The translations under genes and the position numbers were made by a program. The notes beneath the pieces are model-generated. The model was given only the letters and a program-made list of their open reading frames with translations. It was not told the DNA's origin and made no database searches. A DNA stretch of 64,000 bases from an uncultured Dehalococcoidia bacterium (GTDB lineage Bacteria > Chloroflexota > Dehalococcoidia > Lucifugimonadales > UBA1123): the NCBI GenBank assembly GCA_951812505.1, contig CATOSI010000003.1, positions 744,001-808,000 on the forward strand, read 5' to 3'. Shown here piece by piece: positions 32,942 to 40,957 of this stretch (positions are counted from its first letter, which is position 1; each line of letters starts with the position of its first letter).

Positions 32942-34687
32942 ATGAGCAAGTATAGCTCAGGGAGTATTGAATTGAAGAAGACGGATTTTGTAGTTAGATT
33001 CGCCGGAGAGGGCGGTCAGGGTGTTGTCACCTCGGCTGAGGGTTTCGCCCAGGCCAACGCCCAGGTCGGATATCACGTTCAGACCTTCTCCACATTTCCT
33101 TCGCAGATCAGAGGCGGCCCTACCTGGACGCAGACCAGGATTTCCACCGAGCCGGTTCTGAGTTCCGGCGACGAGTTGGACGTGCTCGTGGCTTTCAACG
33201 AATACGCGTATGAGAACCACAAGGACGAAGTTTCCGACAGCGGAGTCATCGTGTACAACGCTGAGGAATTTGAGCTCGAGGCTGACGGCAAGAGCTTCGG
33301 AATGAGATTCGACGAGCTTGCCAGGTCCACCGGCAACGCCAGAGCCGCTAACATGGTCGTCATGGGTGCGCTGGCGTATCTGGTCGACATTGATCAGAAG
33401 ATTCTGGAAGACTTCGTCACACACCGATTCACCAGGGGTAGGCCCAATGATCAGCAGATCATTGAGTCCAACCATGTGGCGCTGGGACTTGGCAGGGCAG
33501 AAGCCGCAAAGAGCGGATTCAATCTGGGCGAATTGGAGGAGTCCATCCCTCCTCAGATTGATCAGGTGCTTGTAAACGGCAACGTTGCCCTGGGCCTCGG
33601 AGCGCTTGCGGCGGGAGTTGACGTTTACATCGGATACCCGATTTCTCCCGCAACCTCCCTGCTCATTTGGATGGAGAACAACCTGCCCGGACCCGGGAAG
33701 TTCGTCCATCAGGCGACTTCCGAAATCGAGTCCATCACGAGCATCGTCGGCGCCGGATTCGCGGGTAAGAAGGCCATGACCGGCACTGCCGGCCCTGGAT
33801 TCTCCCTGATGGGCGAGGGCCTTGGACTCGCATGGATGGCCGAAATACCGCTCGTTGTCGCCGACATTCAGAGAGGCGGGCCGTCAACCGGTCTGCCTAC
33901 CAAGACCGAGCAGTCCGACCTCTTGACAGCGCTATACCCGGGCCATGGCGACATTCGCCTGCCCGTGATAGCTCCCGGCACGGTGGAAGAATGCTTCTAC
34001 GCATCTCTCTATGCCTTCAACTGGGCAGAGAGATACCAGGGTCCGGTAATCCTGCTGAGTGAGCACATGCTCTCTGAGCGCAACCAGAACATACCCAGGC
34101 CGGATGTGAACGCTCTTTCCGTAGAAGGCAGGGAGACCTACCGAGGTACTAATGGCTACCACCGATATGAGAGTTGGGAACGCTCCCCTATGCCGATTCC
34201 CGGCGGCCCGGGAGCGTATGTCGCAAATGGGTCCGAACATGACGGAATGGGCGACACTACTCACAGGCCGGAACGACATATTCAGATGACTACCCGCCGT
34301 TTCAGCAAGCTCGACCTGCTGACCGACGGCAGCTACGAGCGTGAGAACACGGACGCCGGCATTGTGGTGATGCCCTGGGGTGGCTCCAAGGGGCCCGCAC
34401 TCGGCGCCTGGCGTAAGTTGACTGCTGAGGGCGCGGACCTGGGCTGGTACTATACAATGTTCCTGAACCCGCTTCCCAAGGGAATGGTCGAGGAACTCAA
34501 AGAGAAGGAACTCGTAATTGTGCCTGAGCTCAATTACATGGGACAGTTCTCGTCTTACCTTCGTTCGCTTGGCATAAATGCAGAATCCGTAACTCAGTAC
34601 ACAGGGCTTCCGTTCAAGGAACGCGACCTTGTGGAGGCCATTTCTCAGAAAGCAAACATTCAGCAGAAAGAGGGTGTGACAGTATGA
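32942..34687 (+). CDS. korA: 2-oxoacid:ferredoxin oxidoreductase, fused gamma-alpha subunit
   Basis: The protein fuses the gamma domain (residues 12-190; VVRFAGEGGQGVVTSAEG, SQIRGGPTWTQTRIS) with the alpha pyrimidine-binding and transketolase-like domains (from about 205; NVALGLGALAAGVDVYIGYPISPATSLL, ATSEIESITSIVGAGFAGKKAMTGTAGPGFSLMGEGLG, VADIQRGGPSTGLPTKTEQSDL). With KorB it oxidises 2-oxoglutarate or another 2-oxoacid to the acyl-CoA and reduces ferredoxin. ATG 32942 is used, but TTG 32972 with AGGGAG 7 nt upstream gives MKKTDFVVRFAGEGG and may be the real start. The stop overlaps korB by ATGA. No ferredoxin gene is adjacent. Confidence 0.94.
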   Translation: MSKYSSGSIELKKTDFVVRFAGEGGQGVVTSAEGFAQANAQVGYHVQTFSTFPSQIRGGPTWTQTRISTEPVLSSGDELDVLVAFNEYAYENHKDEVSDSGVIVYNAEEFELEADGKSFGMRFDELARSTGNARAANMVVMGALAYLVDIDQKILEDFVTHRFTRGRPNDQQIIESNHVALGLGRAEAAKSGFNLGELEESIPPQIDQVLVNGNVALGLGALAAGVDVYIGYPISPATSLLIWMENNLPGPGKFVHQATSEIESITSIVGAGFAGKKAMTGTAGPGFSLMGEGLGLAWMAEIPLVVADIQRGGPSTGLPTKTEQSDLLTALYPGHGDIRLPVIAPGTVEECFYASLYAFNWAERYQGPVILLSEHMLSERNQNIPRPDVNALSVEGRETYRGTNGYHRYESWERSPMPIPGGPGAYVANGSEHDGMGDTTHRPERHIQMTTRRFSKLDLLTDGSYERENTDAGIVVMPWGGSKGPALGAWRKLTAEGADLGWYYTMFLNPLPKGMVEELKEKELVIVPELNYMGQFSSYLRSLGINAESVTQYTGLPFKERDLVEAISQKANIQQKEGVTV

Positions 34688-35553
34688 CGTCCAAGAACCC
34701 TGAGTATGATTTCAAATGGTGCCCCGGCTGCGGCGACTTCGGTGTGCGACGCGCATTGGAGGGGGCCATCCAGCGTCGGGTTGTAGAGACCGAAGTACCT
34801 ATGGAGAGCAACGTGGTCGTTGCGGGCATCGGCTGTTCCGGCAACATGGTTCATATGCTTGAGAGTGACGAACAACCTTACGGCTTCCACGGCATACACG
34901 GTAGATCCCTGCCAATAGCGATGGGCGTCAAAATGGCGCGACCGGACCTCAACGTAGTGGTCGTGGCCGGAGACGGGGACTTCCTCAGCATTGGTTTCGA
35001 GCACATTGCGCCGCAAGCCGCGCGAAACCTCGACGTAACCGCCGTCGTCATGGACAACGGGGTCTATGGCCTGACCAAGGGCCAGAGCTCCCCCACGACG
35101 GACTTCGGCGTAGTTACAAGCTCAACCCCGTTCGGCAAGCCGGAAGAGAAGATGAACCCGTTCCAGCTCTACCTGAGCATGGGCGTCAGTTTCGTTGCCT
35201 CCACCATGTCGAGCCAGATCAGGCCAATGACGCAGATGATAGTGGACGCAATGGAGCACCCGGGCTTCTCGATTGTGCATATCCAGTCACCTTGCACCGA
35301 GTACAACAACACCTATGACATTCTGAAGGGCAACCCGCGCAAGGGCATCCCCGGATTGGCGTACGACATCCCTGACGACTACGATTCCGCGGACGTCGAG
35401 GCGGCTTTCGAGTTGTCTTCCTCAGACGGAATACCGTTGGGTGTCATATACCAGGACAACGACCGCCCGACGTTCGACCAGCGGATAGACGACATCACGG
35501 ACAAAGCCCGTGTGAAGACTGTCCCTGGCTTGCTGGATACCTACACTATCTAG
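34684..35553 (+). CDS. korB: 2-oxoacid:ferredoxin oxidoreductase, beta subunit
   Basis: The 289-residue thiamine-diphosphate subunit has WCPGCGDFGVRRAL at the N-terminus (a cluster-binding CxxC), GIGCSGNMVHML, GRSLPIAMGVKMARPDLNVVVVAGDGDFLSIGFEH (the GDG metal/TPP motif), and YGLTKGQSSPTTDFG. A fourth Cys occurs in SPCTEYNNTYD. This is the 2-oxoglutarate/2-oxoisovalerate-type beta subunit rather than the longer pyruvate enzyme. It is translationally coupled to korA. A good terminator hairpin lies 29 bp after its stop. Confidence 0.95.
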   Translation: MTSKNPEYDFKWCPGCGDFGVRRALEGAIQRRVVETEVPMESNVVVAGIGCSGNMVHMLESDEQPYGFHGIHGRSLPIAMGVKMARPDLNVVVVAGDGDFLSIGFEHIAPQAARNLDVTAVVMDNGVYGLTKGQSSPTTDFGVVTSSTPFGKPEEKMNPFQLYLSMGVSFVASTMSSQIRPMTQMIVDAMEHPGFSIVHIQSPCTEYNNTYDILKGNPRKGIPGLAYDIPDDYDSADVEAAFELSSSDGIPLGVIYQDNDRPTFDQRIDDITDKARVKTVPGLLDTYTI

Positions 35554-35581
35554 CTCAGACACTAACAAGTAACTTTAATCT

Positions 35582-35613
35582 ATCGGGGCGGGCGTCGGTC
35601 TGCCCCGATTTGC
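35582..35613 (+). terminator. intrinsic terminator after korB
   Basis: ATCGGGGC (35582-35589) pairs with GCCCCGAT (35602-35609) across a 12-base loop and is followed by TTTGCGTTT. It lies 29 bp after the korB stop. Confidence 0.7.
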
Positions 35614-35634
35614 GTTTCGTGACCAAATGCGAGA

Positions 35635-36546
35635 ATGTTTGAAACTCTTCTTAGCGAACCGGTCGAAGCCACATTGAATATCGAACATATGCTGCGGACT
35701 AGAAATCGGGAACGGTCCAACCTTCTGAAGCTGATCGTTGAATGTCTGATTGCTGAACGTAGCGTGTGCGCCGCATGGTTGTCAGGTTCGGTGTCTCGGG
35801 GTAGCGACGACGCTTTGAGCGACCTGGACGTACACATAGTTATTGATGACCGGTCTATGGATCAGGCCATAGACAACCGTAAACTGCACGCGGCTGATCC
35901 CGCCCGCCCGATGCTATTGATGGACAACTTCAGGAACGCCCCCGTTGGCGGAGCTTACTTGTTGGCCCATTACGAGGGTGAATTTGGCCCCCAACACGTT
36001 GACTGGTTCTGGCAGCCGGAATCAAAGTCGCGTCTCCCCGATGATGAGAAAATTCTGTTTGATCGTGTTGGACTGCCTACAATGCCCGGCGGCCAATGGC
36101 GTCGTGAGGCCCATGGGCCGCAGGCGCCCCCTCTGGGTGCTGATCCCTCTGTTCACGATCTCTTGACGCACAAGATGGAGTTCTTTTGGGCGATGACTTT
36201 GATCGTAGCCAAGCATATAGCCCGTGGGAATGGCGCGGTTGTGGATAGAATGACCAGTGTAATTGCTCGCACACTTGTTGAAATCGCTGCACTTAGCGGT
36301 GCTGAGTCGGAGCTACCGGAGACGCGCGAATCACTGTCACTGCCGTCTGGCCTTGGAACGACATCGCCCAGAGTTCAATTTGATGCACTGAGAAGACTGG
36401 CTCACTATGCGGAAGCTCTATGTGAGCGGCTCGTCGCTCGGAATGTCATGGTATCTTCAGAAGCCGTTAGACAAATCTATCGCTTCTTCTGTCTTACTGA
36501 GTATTTGGCGACCAGAACGTGTCATTCTGAAACAGGGGTTGCCTAA
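35635..36546 (+). CDS. nucleotidyltransferase-domain protein
   Basis: The 303-residue protein carries the DNA polymerase beta-type nucleotidyltransferase motif: GSVSRGSDDALSDLDVHIVID with Gly51-Ser52 and Asp63-x-Asp65 as metal ligands. The C-terminal part (150-300) is helical and resembles that of aminoglycoside or other small-molecule adenylyltransferases. The substrate is unknown. It starts at ATG 35635, shortly after the korB terminator, so it is likely transcribed on its own. It ends 30 bp before the convergent toxin pseudogene. Its codon use appears less GC-rich than its neighbours, which suggests an accessory gene. Confidence 0.8.
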   Translation: MFETLLSEPVEATLNIEHMLRTRNRERSNLLKLIVECLIAERSVCAAWLSGSVSRGSDDALSDLDVHIVIDDRSMDQAIDNRKLHAADPARPMLLMDNFRNAPVGGAYLLAHYEGEFGPQHVDWFWQPESKSRLPDDEKILFDRVGLPTMPGGQWRREAHGPQAPPLGADPSVHDLLTHKMEFFWAMTLIVAKHIARGNGAVVDRMTSVIARTLVEIAALSGAESELPETRESLSLPSGLGTTSPRVQFDALRRLAHYAEALCERLVARNVMVSSEAVRQIYRFFCLTEYLATRTCHSETGVA

Positions 36547-36575
36547 AAGAGCGAGGCGCGTCGTCTGCGTTTTCT

Positions 36576-36998
36576 TTATACCAAACCGCTCAACAGAGTG
36601 ATTGTGTCTCGATGCTCTGTTGAGACTACTAGATTCATAAACCTCTCGTCCGCGGTGACCAATGTCGCATCTATCTGTCGTGCCAAAGCTAGATATACGC
36701 AGTCATATGCAGGGTGTCTAAGTGTGGCGGCAATACGAAGGGCGTCGGCGCAAACCATTTCGTCCGCCTCCCAGATAATCGCCATGCTCGAAAGAGATTC
36801 AAGTCGCGCTTGGGCCTCCTGTATTTCAATCAAGCCCTGAAGGGCCACCTTCCGCCATAGAGCGTTGGCGACCTCTGAGACCATGAGCCGGGGTGCATGA
36901 ATTTCATAATTCTCTGCAAACAGAAGATTCGCCATTTCCGAATCTTCTTCGGGGGCCATCTATTTCAGCGCCACGCTGGCGTCCACTACAAGTTTCAC
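36576..36998 (-). pseudogene. PIN-domain toxin (VapC/FitB-like) interrupted by an amber codon
   Basis: Read from GTG 36998 the protein begins VKLVVDASVALK, then meets TAG at 36960-36962, and continues in frame as MAPEEDSEMANLLFAENYEIHAPRLMVSEVANALWRK to the stop at 36576. VapC-type toxins normally read DASVALKW at this place, so a single TGG-to-TAG change explains the stop. The first catalytic Asp lies before the stop; the other acidic residues (Glu in SEVANAL, Asp in HPAYDCVYLALA and TADERF) lie after it. A reinitiation at ATG 36959 would give a 127-residue protein without the first Asp. The antitoxin gene is 19 bp upstream. Readthrough, a sequencing error or real inactivation are all possible. 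Confidence 0.8.
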
Positions 36999-37016
36999 CA
37001 GTTATGCCCATGGTCT

Positions 37017-37265
37017 TCATCGCGGTCTTGGCGTATCAACACATGAGAGGGAGGACCCAATGGGCCTGTCAGCTAATTCTTCCTGGAATTTTTTGACAAG
37101 TTCGATGGAGCGCAGGCGCTTGGCTTCCATGTCTTCGATATCCTGGGCCTCGCGTTCCAGAATGGAACGGACTTCGCTTTCTAGAGAGTGGTCTCGGCGG
37201 GCTGCGCGTTTCTTAAGCTGGCTCACAACCTCATCGTCCAGATGGTCAATACGTATGGTCGCCAT
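37017..37265 (-). CDS. ribbon-helix-helix antitoxin (FitA/VapB-like)
   Basis: An 82-residue protein with an N-terminal ribbon-helix-helix DNA-binding domain: MATIRIDHLDDEVVSQLKKRAARRDHSLESEVRSILEREA. The C-terminal part (44-82) would wrap its partner toxin. This is the FitA-type antitoxin that usually precedes a PIN toxin, and a PIN gene follows after 19 bp. FitA proteins repress their own operon. The toxin carries a stop codon, so the antitoxin may be left without a function or kept for self-regulation. Confidence 0.85.
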   Translation of the reverse strand: MATIRIDHLDDEVVSQLKKRAARRDHSLESEVRSILEREAQDIEDMEAKRLRSIELVKKFQEELADRPIGSSLSCVDTPRPR

Positions 37266-37351
37266 GTCACGCCTCCTAGTATGGATTCATAGAGACATTC
37301 TAACGCAAAGGCGCAAGGTCAGACAGGGCGGTTCTATTCTCAGGATTCCGG

Positions 37352-38344
37352 TCATCGCATAGTCAAGTCGGCCACCAGCATCTCAATCGCGAGTTGTTCG
37401 GCGATGGGCTTGGTCTTCAGCGTGAGATCTGTCTCGACAAGACGACCGTGGAAGTATTCCAGATACTCCTGCGTCATGCGTCGCTCCTGTTGGAGCGTCT
37501 TATTGAGCACCCATCCCGACAGGCGCAGTCTCTTTCCAATCTCGTCGTTTGATGCGCCGCGCGCCGACATGTCCTTAGCGATCAGCAACAGCCTCACCTG
37601 CCGTCCGAGCATGGTCAGTACGTATGCGGCCGGACTCCCGTCGTCCATTATGCGACTTATCAACCTGAGCGCGACCCCTGTCTTGCCATCTATCACCGCG
37701 TCCACCGCCTGAAAGATGTTCGCCTCTCGCACGTATGCGACCATTTCGCGCACGTCCTCTTCCCGTATGGATCGGCCATCGGCGTATAGTGCGAGCTTTC
37801 GGAGCTCGGCATCTATGAGGCGGGGTTGCCTGCCAATTGCCTCCGCAAGCGTCGCAGAGGCCCGCGGTTCGAGCGCGATGCCAAGCGTATTCGCGCGTGC
37901 CATGATCCACCCAGGCATATCTCGCTCTCTCGGAAGCGGGAACTCTCGCGCCTCCGACTGCGGCGCCAGCTTTCTCAGCATAGGGTTGCTTCTGGAAAGC
38001 GCCCCGTCAACAAACGTGAGGTTCGTAGTAGGCGGAATCGAACTGAGCTCGTCCATAGTATCGGCCCACGGACCGAGCGGGTCCCTCCGGTCGCTCCGAG
38101 TGCCTCTTGACGCCCTGACGTTGCGCTCGAATGTCGTCAGCAGTCCCCTTACTACCACTACGCGGGTATCTGTCATGAACGGAATCGTAAAGACGGCGGC
38201 TGCGAGTTGTGGCGGTGTGAGGTCTTCGGCCAGGAAAGTTGTGTGGTTTATGTCGCGCAGATCTTCCGGGCCGGAGGCGCGCGAGACCTCGGCAAGCGCC
38301 TCTTCCGCGCTGACTACATCCTCTCCATAGATCAGATGGATCAT
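37352..38344 (-). CDS. holA: DNA polymerase III subunit delta
   Basis: HolA is the wrench of the clamp loader and opens the beta clamp, so it partners DnaX at 28 kb. The 330-residue protein has IHLIYGEDVVSAEEALAEV at the start, FTIPFMTDTRVVVVRGLL, a helical middle with RLIDAELRKLALYADGRSIREEDVREMVAYVREANIFQAVDAV, and the C-terminal collar helix region ending NKTLQQERRMTQEYLEYFHGRLVETDLTLKTK. All are typical for the HolA fold. No ribosome site is strong at ATG 38344. It is in a leftward gene set but separated from its neighbours by 86 and 118 bp. Confidence 0.92.
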   Translation of the reverse strand: MIHLIYGEDVVSAEEALAEVSRASGPEDLRDINHTTFLAEDLTPPQLAAAVFTIPFMTDTRVVVVRGLLTTFERNVRASRGTRSDRRDPLGPWADTMDELSSIPPTTNLTFVDGALSRSNPMLRKLAPQSEAREFPLPRERDMPGWIMARANTLGIALEPRASATLAEAIGRQPRLIDAELRKLALYADGRSIREEDVREMVAYVREANIFQAVDAVIDGKTGVALRLISRIMDDGSPAAYVLTMLGRQVRLLLIAKDMSARGASNDEIGKRLRLSGWVLNKTLQQERRMTQEYLEYFHGRLVETDLTLKTKPIAEQLAIEMLVADLTMR

Positions 38345-38462
38345 CAGAGATCAGCTCTCCTGGAACTTGACGACCGAATTGAATCCTGGGCAAGCGGCTT
38401 GCCGGTTGGGAGGCGTCGTCCGTGTTCCCTACTCTGTACGAGTGTATATGGGGACTCGCGGC

Positions 38463-40880
38463 TTATTCCATCACTCTGAGGGTGGAGGGAACATCCATTT
38501 TGCTGAGGCGTCGGAGCGTGAGTACGGGCGCAACCGCGACCGCGGCTACCCCCAAAACCACAGCCAGGATCAGCGTAGTGGGCTTTATTATCGCTTCCAT
38601 TCCCAGGTCAGGCATCGTGGCGGGTATCAGAACGATTACAACCCACTGGAGGAGCAAGTATCCGCCAATCAGCCCCAGAACTGTTGAGATTATGCCAAGA
38701 ATCGTACTTTCGGTGATGGCCATTCCCAGGACAGTTCGAGCGGGTAGGCCGTATGCAAACATGGTAGCGTGCTCACGCCTGCGCTCGTCCATGTTGATGC
38801 TGGCGGTGTTGTAGGCAATCAGGAGCGCGAGAGCCATTACCGCTATCTGGATAAAGTACAGAATTGCCGTGAACTGGTCGAACTGGTCCCTGAATACGTC
38901 GGTTGCGGCTGTCGCCTTCTGAACCGACCCCACGCCTGGCAGTTTGAACAGGTCTTCCTTCATTGTGTTAGGGCTGACTCCGCTCCCGGGGCGGGTATGG
39001 ATTATGTTCGTCATACCCTGGATGCCCGTGATTCCTGCGTGCTCCTCGGACATATACACATTCAGCCGGAATGGATGGGCGTGGATTCCGATGACCTCGA
39101 GGTCGGTACTCTTGAGCGAGAATAGGCTCTGTCCGGCCACGACCGGATGGCGCATCGTCAGGATGTCTCCAACTTCTACGTCAAGGTCGTCTGCCGCCTT
39201 CTCAGAGATGAGGACGCCTGCCTTTTCAGTCGAGAGGCTGCCGTCTGTAAGAGTCGGCTGCCATAGCTGGCTGTCGAATGGGATGAAGTTCAGGAACACG
39301 TCGAATGACGTGTCGTTCTTGAAGAGCGTTCCGCCCACTCTGAGGCTCGTTTCCGCGTCGGCTGCGCTTGGCGATTCGAGAATGTTCCGAACCGTGGACG
39401 ACTCGTCTGGATAGAATGAGTCCAGCGTTATCTCCACTCTGTCCGGACTGCTACCCGCCGTTTCGACCTGGGCACTGTCGAACGCTCCCAGGAACGAGTC
39501 CAGCATACCCATGACCATCACCAGTATGGTGACAATCGCGGCGATTCCCAGCGCGGTCAGCAGCGTCCGTCGGGGGGCGCGGGCTACATTCCTGAACGGG
39601 ATCTGCCGTATGGTCTGGCCCGGTATCCTGACCTTGGTCAGCAGCCAGGTAAGCCCACCGGAGCGCATGGCCAGATGTCCTGTCTTAATTGCGTCTATAG
39701 GAGGAACGCTTACGGCTCTCCATACGGGTATCGCGGTTGCCAGAAACGGTATCAAGAAACCGATGACCGCTACCGTCGCGAAGAACTCGGGCTGGAATGG
39801 AGTTCTCCACACCGGAAGCGGGAGGAAATCCGTTAGAATTGCGCGGAGGGCCTGCGCCACCCCTATTCCCATCGCTATTCCGAATGCCACGCCGAGAAGT
39901 GCGACCTGCGCGCTGAAGAACAGTGGTCTTAGCGCCACCCTCAGGGGCGATACGCCAAGAGCCATCGCTATTCCTATCTCGCGCCGCTGAGAGTCCATTA
40001 TGCGGCTTGTCAGGTTGAACGCGGCGAACACCGCTCCTCCGAACACCGCAATTGCGAGAACTGTATTGAACTGCTGGTCTCCCTCCACGTCCTCCACCAT
40101 CGCCCTGATGGACGGGTCGTCGAGTCGTCTGCTAACGGTTCCGCCGAGCGGACCGAACGCCTCGCTCAATGTATTGAACAATGCGTGCTCGTCTGTGCCG
40201 GGCGCGACAGTCAGCAACAGGTCGTTGACCCTGCCTTCTTTTTCCGTGATTCGCTGCGCGGTCTCCATAGACGTGAAGACGGCGGCGAAATTCGCCTGCG
40301 CCAGCAGGCCGCCCTCGGGTGTTATCACGAAGAAGTATTCAGGTGACAGGACCTGGCCCACATATTGGACCGCGACATCTCCTGAAAGGGTAGCCATGCC
40401 GGACTCAGGCAGTTCGTAGAATTTTCCGAAGTTGCGCTCGAGCGCGATAACGTCCGTCCCGACGTCCTGTGTCGTCAGGGCGCGTCCGAGCACGGGGTGC
40501 AGCATATTTATTTGCGGGCCGTTGTCCGATACGTCCACACCTATGAGCCGACCGGGAACGATGATCGTGTCGTCTCCCGCGACTACGGACACCTGAGTAG
40601 GTACTACGAGCCGTTCCTCTGCATCGGATACGTAGTTGGATGCCGCTTCCTCGAGCGTAAGTAGCAATGTTCCTTGTTCGACGAAACTACCCGTGCCGAG
40701 TTGGACGCGCAGGTCGAAAGTATTCACGGCCTCGTAACTGGCGTCGTTCGACATGCCGCGCCATATGTTCATGCTGCGCAGACCGGAGAACAACCCTGTT
40801 CCGAAGGCAATGATGATAGCAATGGCGGCGACCTGCACCCAGCGGGAGCGGAGATCGCGCCAGGACCACCTTAGCCACAT
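38463..40880 (-). CDS. ABC transporter permease, FtsX/MacB type with two FtsX domains
   Basis: The 805-residue protein has an N-terminal membrane helix (WSWRDLRSRWVQVAAIAIIIAFGTGLFSGL), a large external domain (about 40-265), three helices in the first FtsX domain (270-410), a second external domain (490-690) and a second FtsX module near the C-terminus (700-800). This DevC/LolE-like layout serves export or extraction of lipids, lipoproteins or peptides with a separate ATPase, which is not encoded next to it. It is on the minus strand, downstream of the solute-binding lipoprotein gene (77-bp gap). Confidence 0.88.
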   Translation of the reverse strand: MWLRWSWRDLRSRWVQVAAIAIIIAFGTGLFSGLRSMNIWRGMSNDASYEAVNTFDLRVQLGTGSFVEQGTLLLTLEEAASNYVSDAEERLVVPTQVSVVAGDDTIIVPGRLIGVDVSDNGPQINMLHPVLGRALTTQDVGTDVIALERNFGKFYELPESGMATLSGDVAVQYVGQVLSPEYFFVITPEGGLLAQANFAAVFTSMETAQRITEKEGRVNDLLLTVAPGTDEHALFNTLSEAFGPLGGTVSRRLDDPSIRAMVEDVEGDQQFNTVLAIAVFGGAVFAAFNLTSRIMDSQRREIGIAMALGVSPLRVALRPLFFSAQVALLGVAFGIAMGIGVAQALRAILTDFLPLPVWRTPFQPEFFATVAVIGFLIPFLATAIPVWRAVSVPPIDAIKTGHLAMRSGGLTWLLTKVRIPGQTIRQIPFRNVARAPRRTLLTALGIAAIVTILVMVMGMLDSFLGAFDSAQVETAGSSPDRVEITLDSFYPDESSTVRNILESPSAADAETSLRVGGTLFKNDTSFDVFLNFIPFDSQLWQPTLTDGSLSTEKAGVLISEKAADDLDVEVGDILTMRHPVVAGQSLFSLKSTDLEVIGIHAHPFRLNVYMSEEHAGITGIQGMTNIIHTRPGSGVSPNTMKEDLFKLPGVGSVQKATAATDVFRDQFDQFTAILYFIQIAVMALALLIAYNTASINMDERRREHATMFAYGLPARTVLGMAITESTILGIISTVLGLIGGYLLLQWVVIVLIPATMPDLGMEAIIKPTTLILAVVLGVAAVAVAPVLTLRRLSKMDVPSTLRVME

Positions 40881-40957
40881 GAATGAATTAGAGATGATGA
40901 ACCTCGTTCGTCAACGTAGTGACAGGATAGCAGACGAGGACTAAATTCGGGTGCGAA

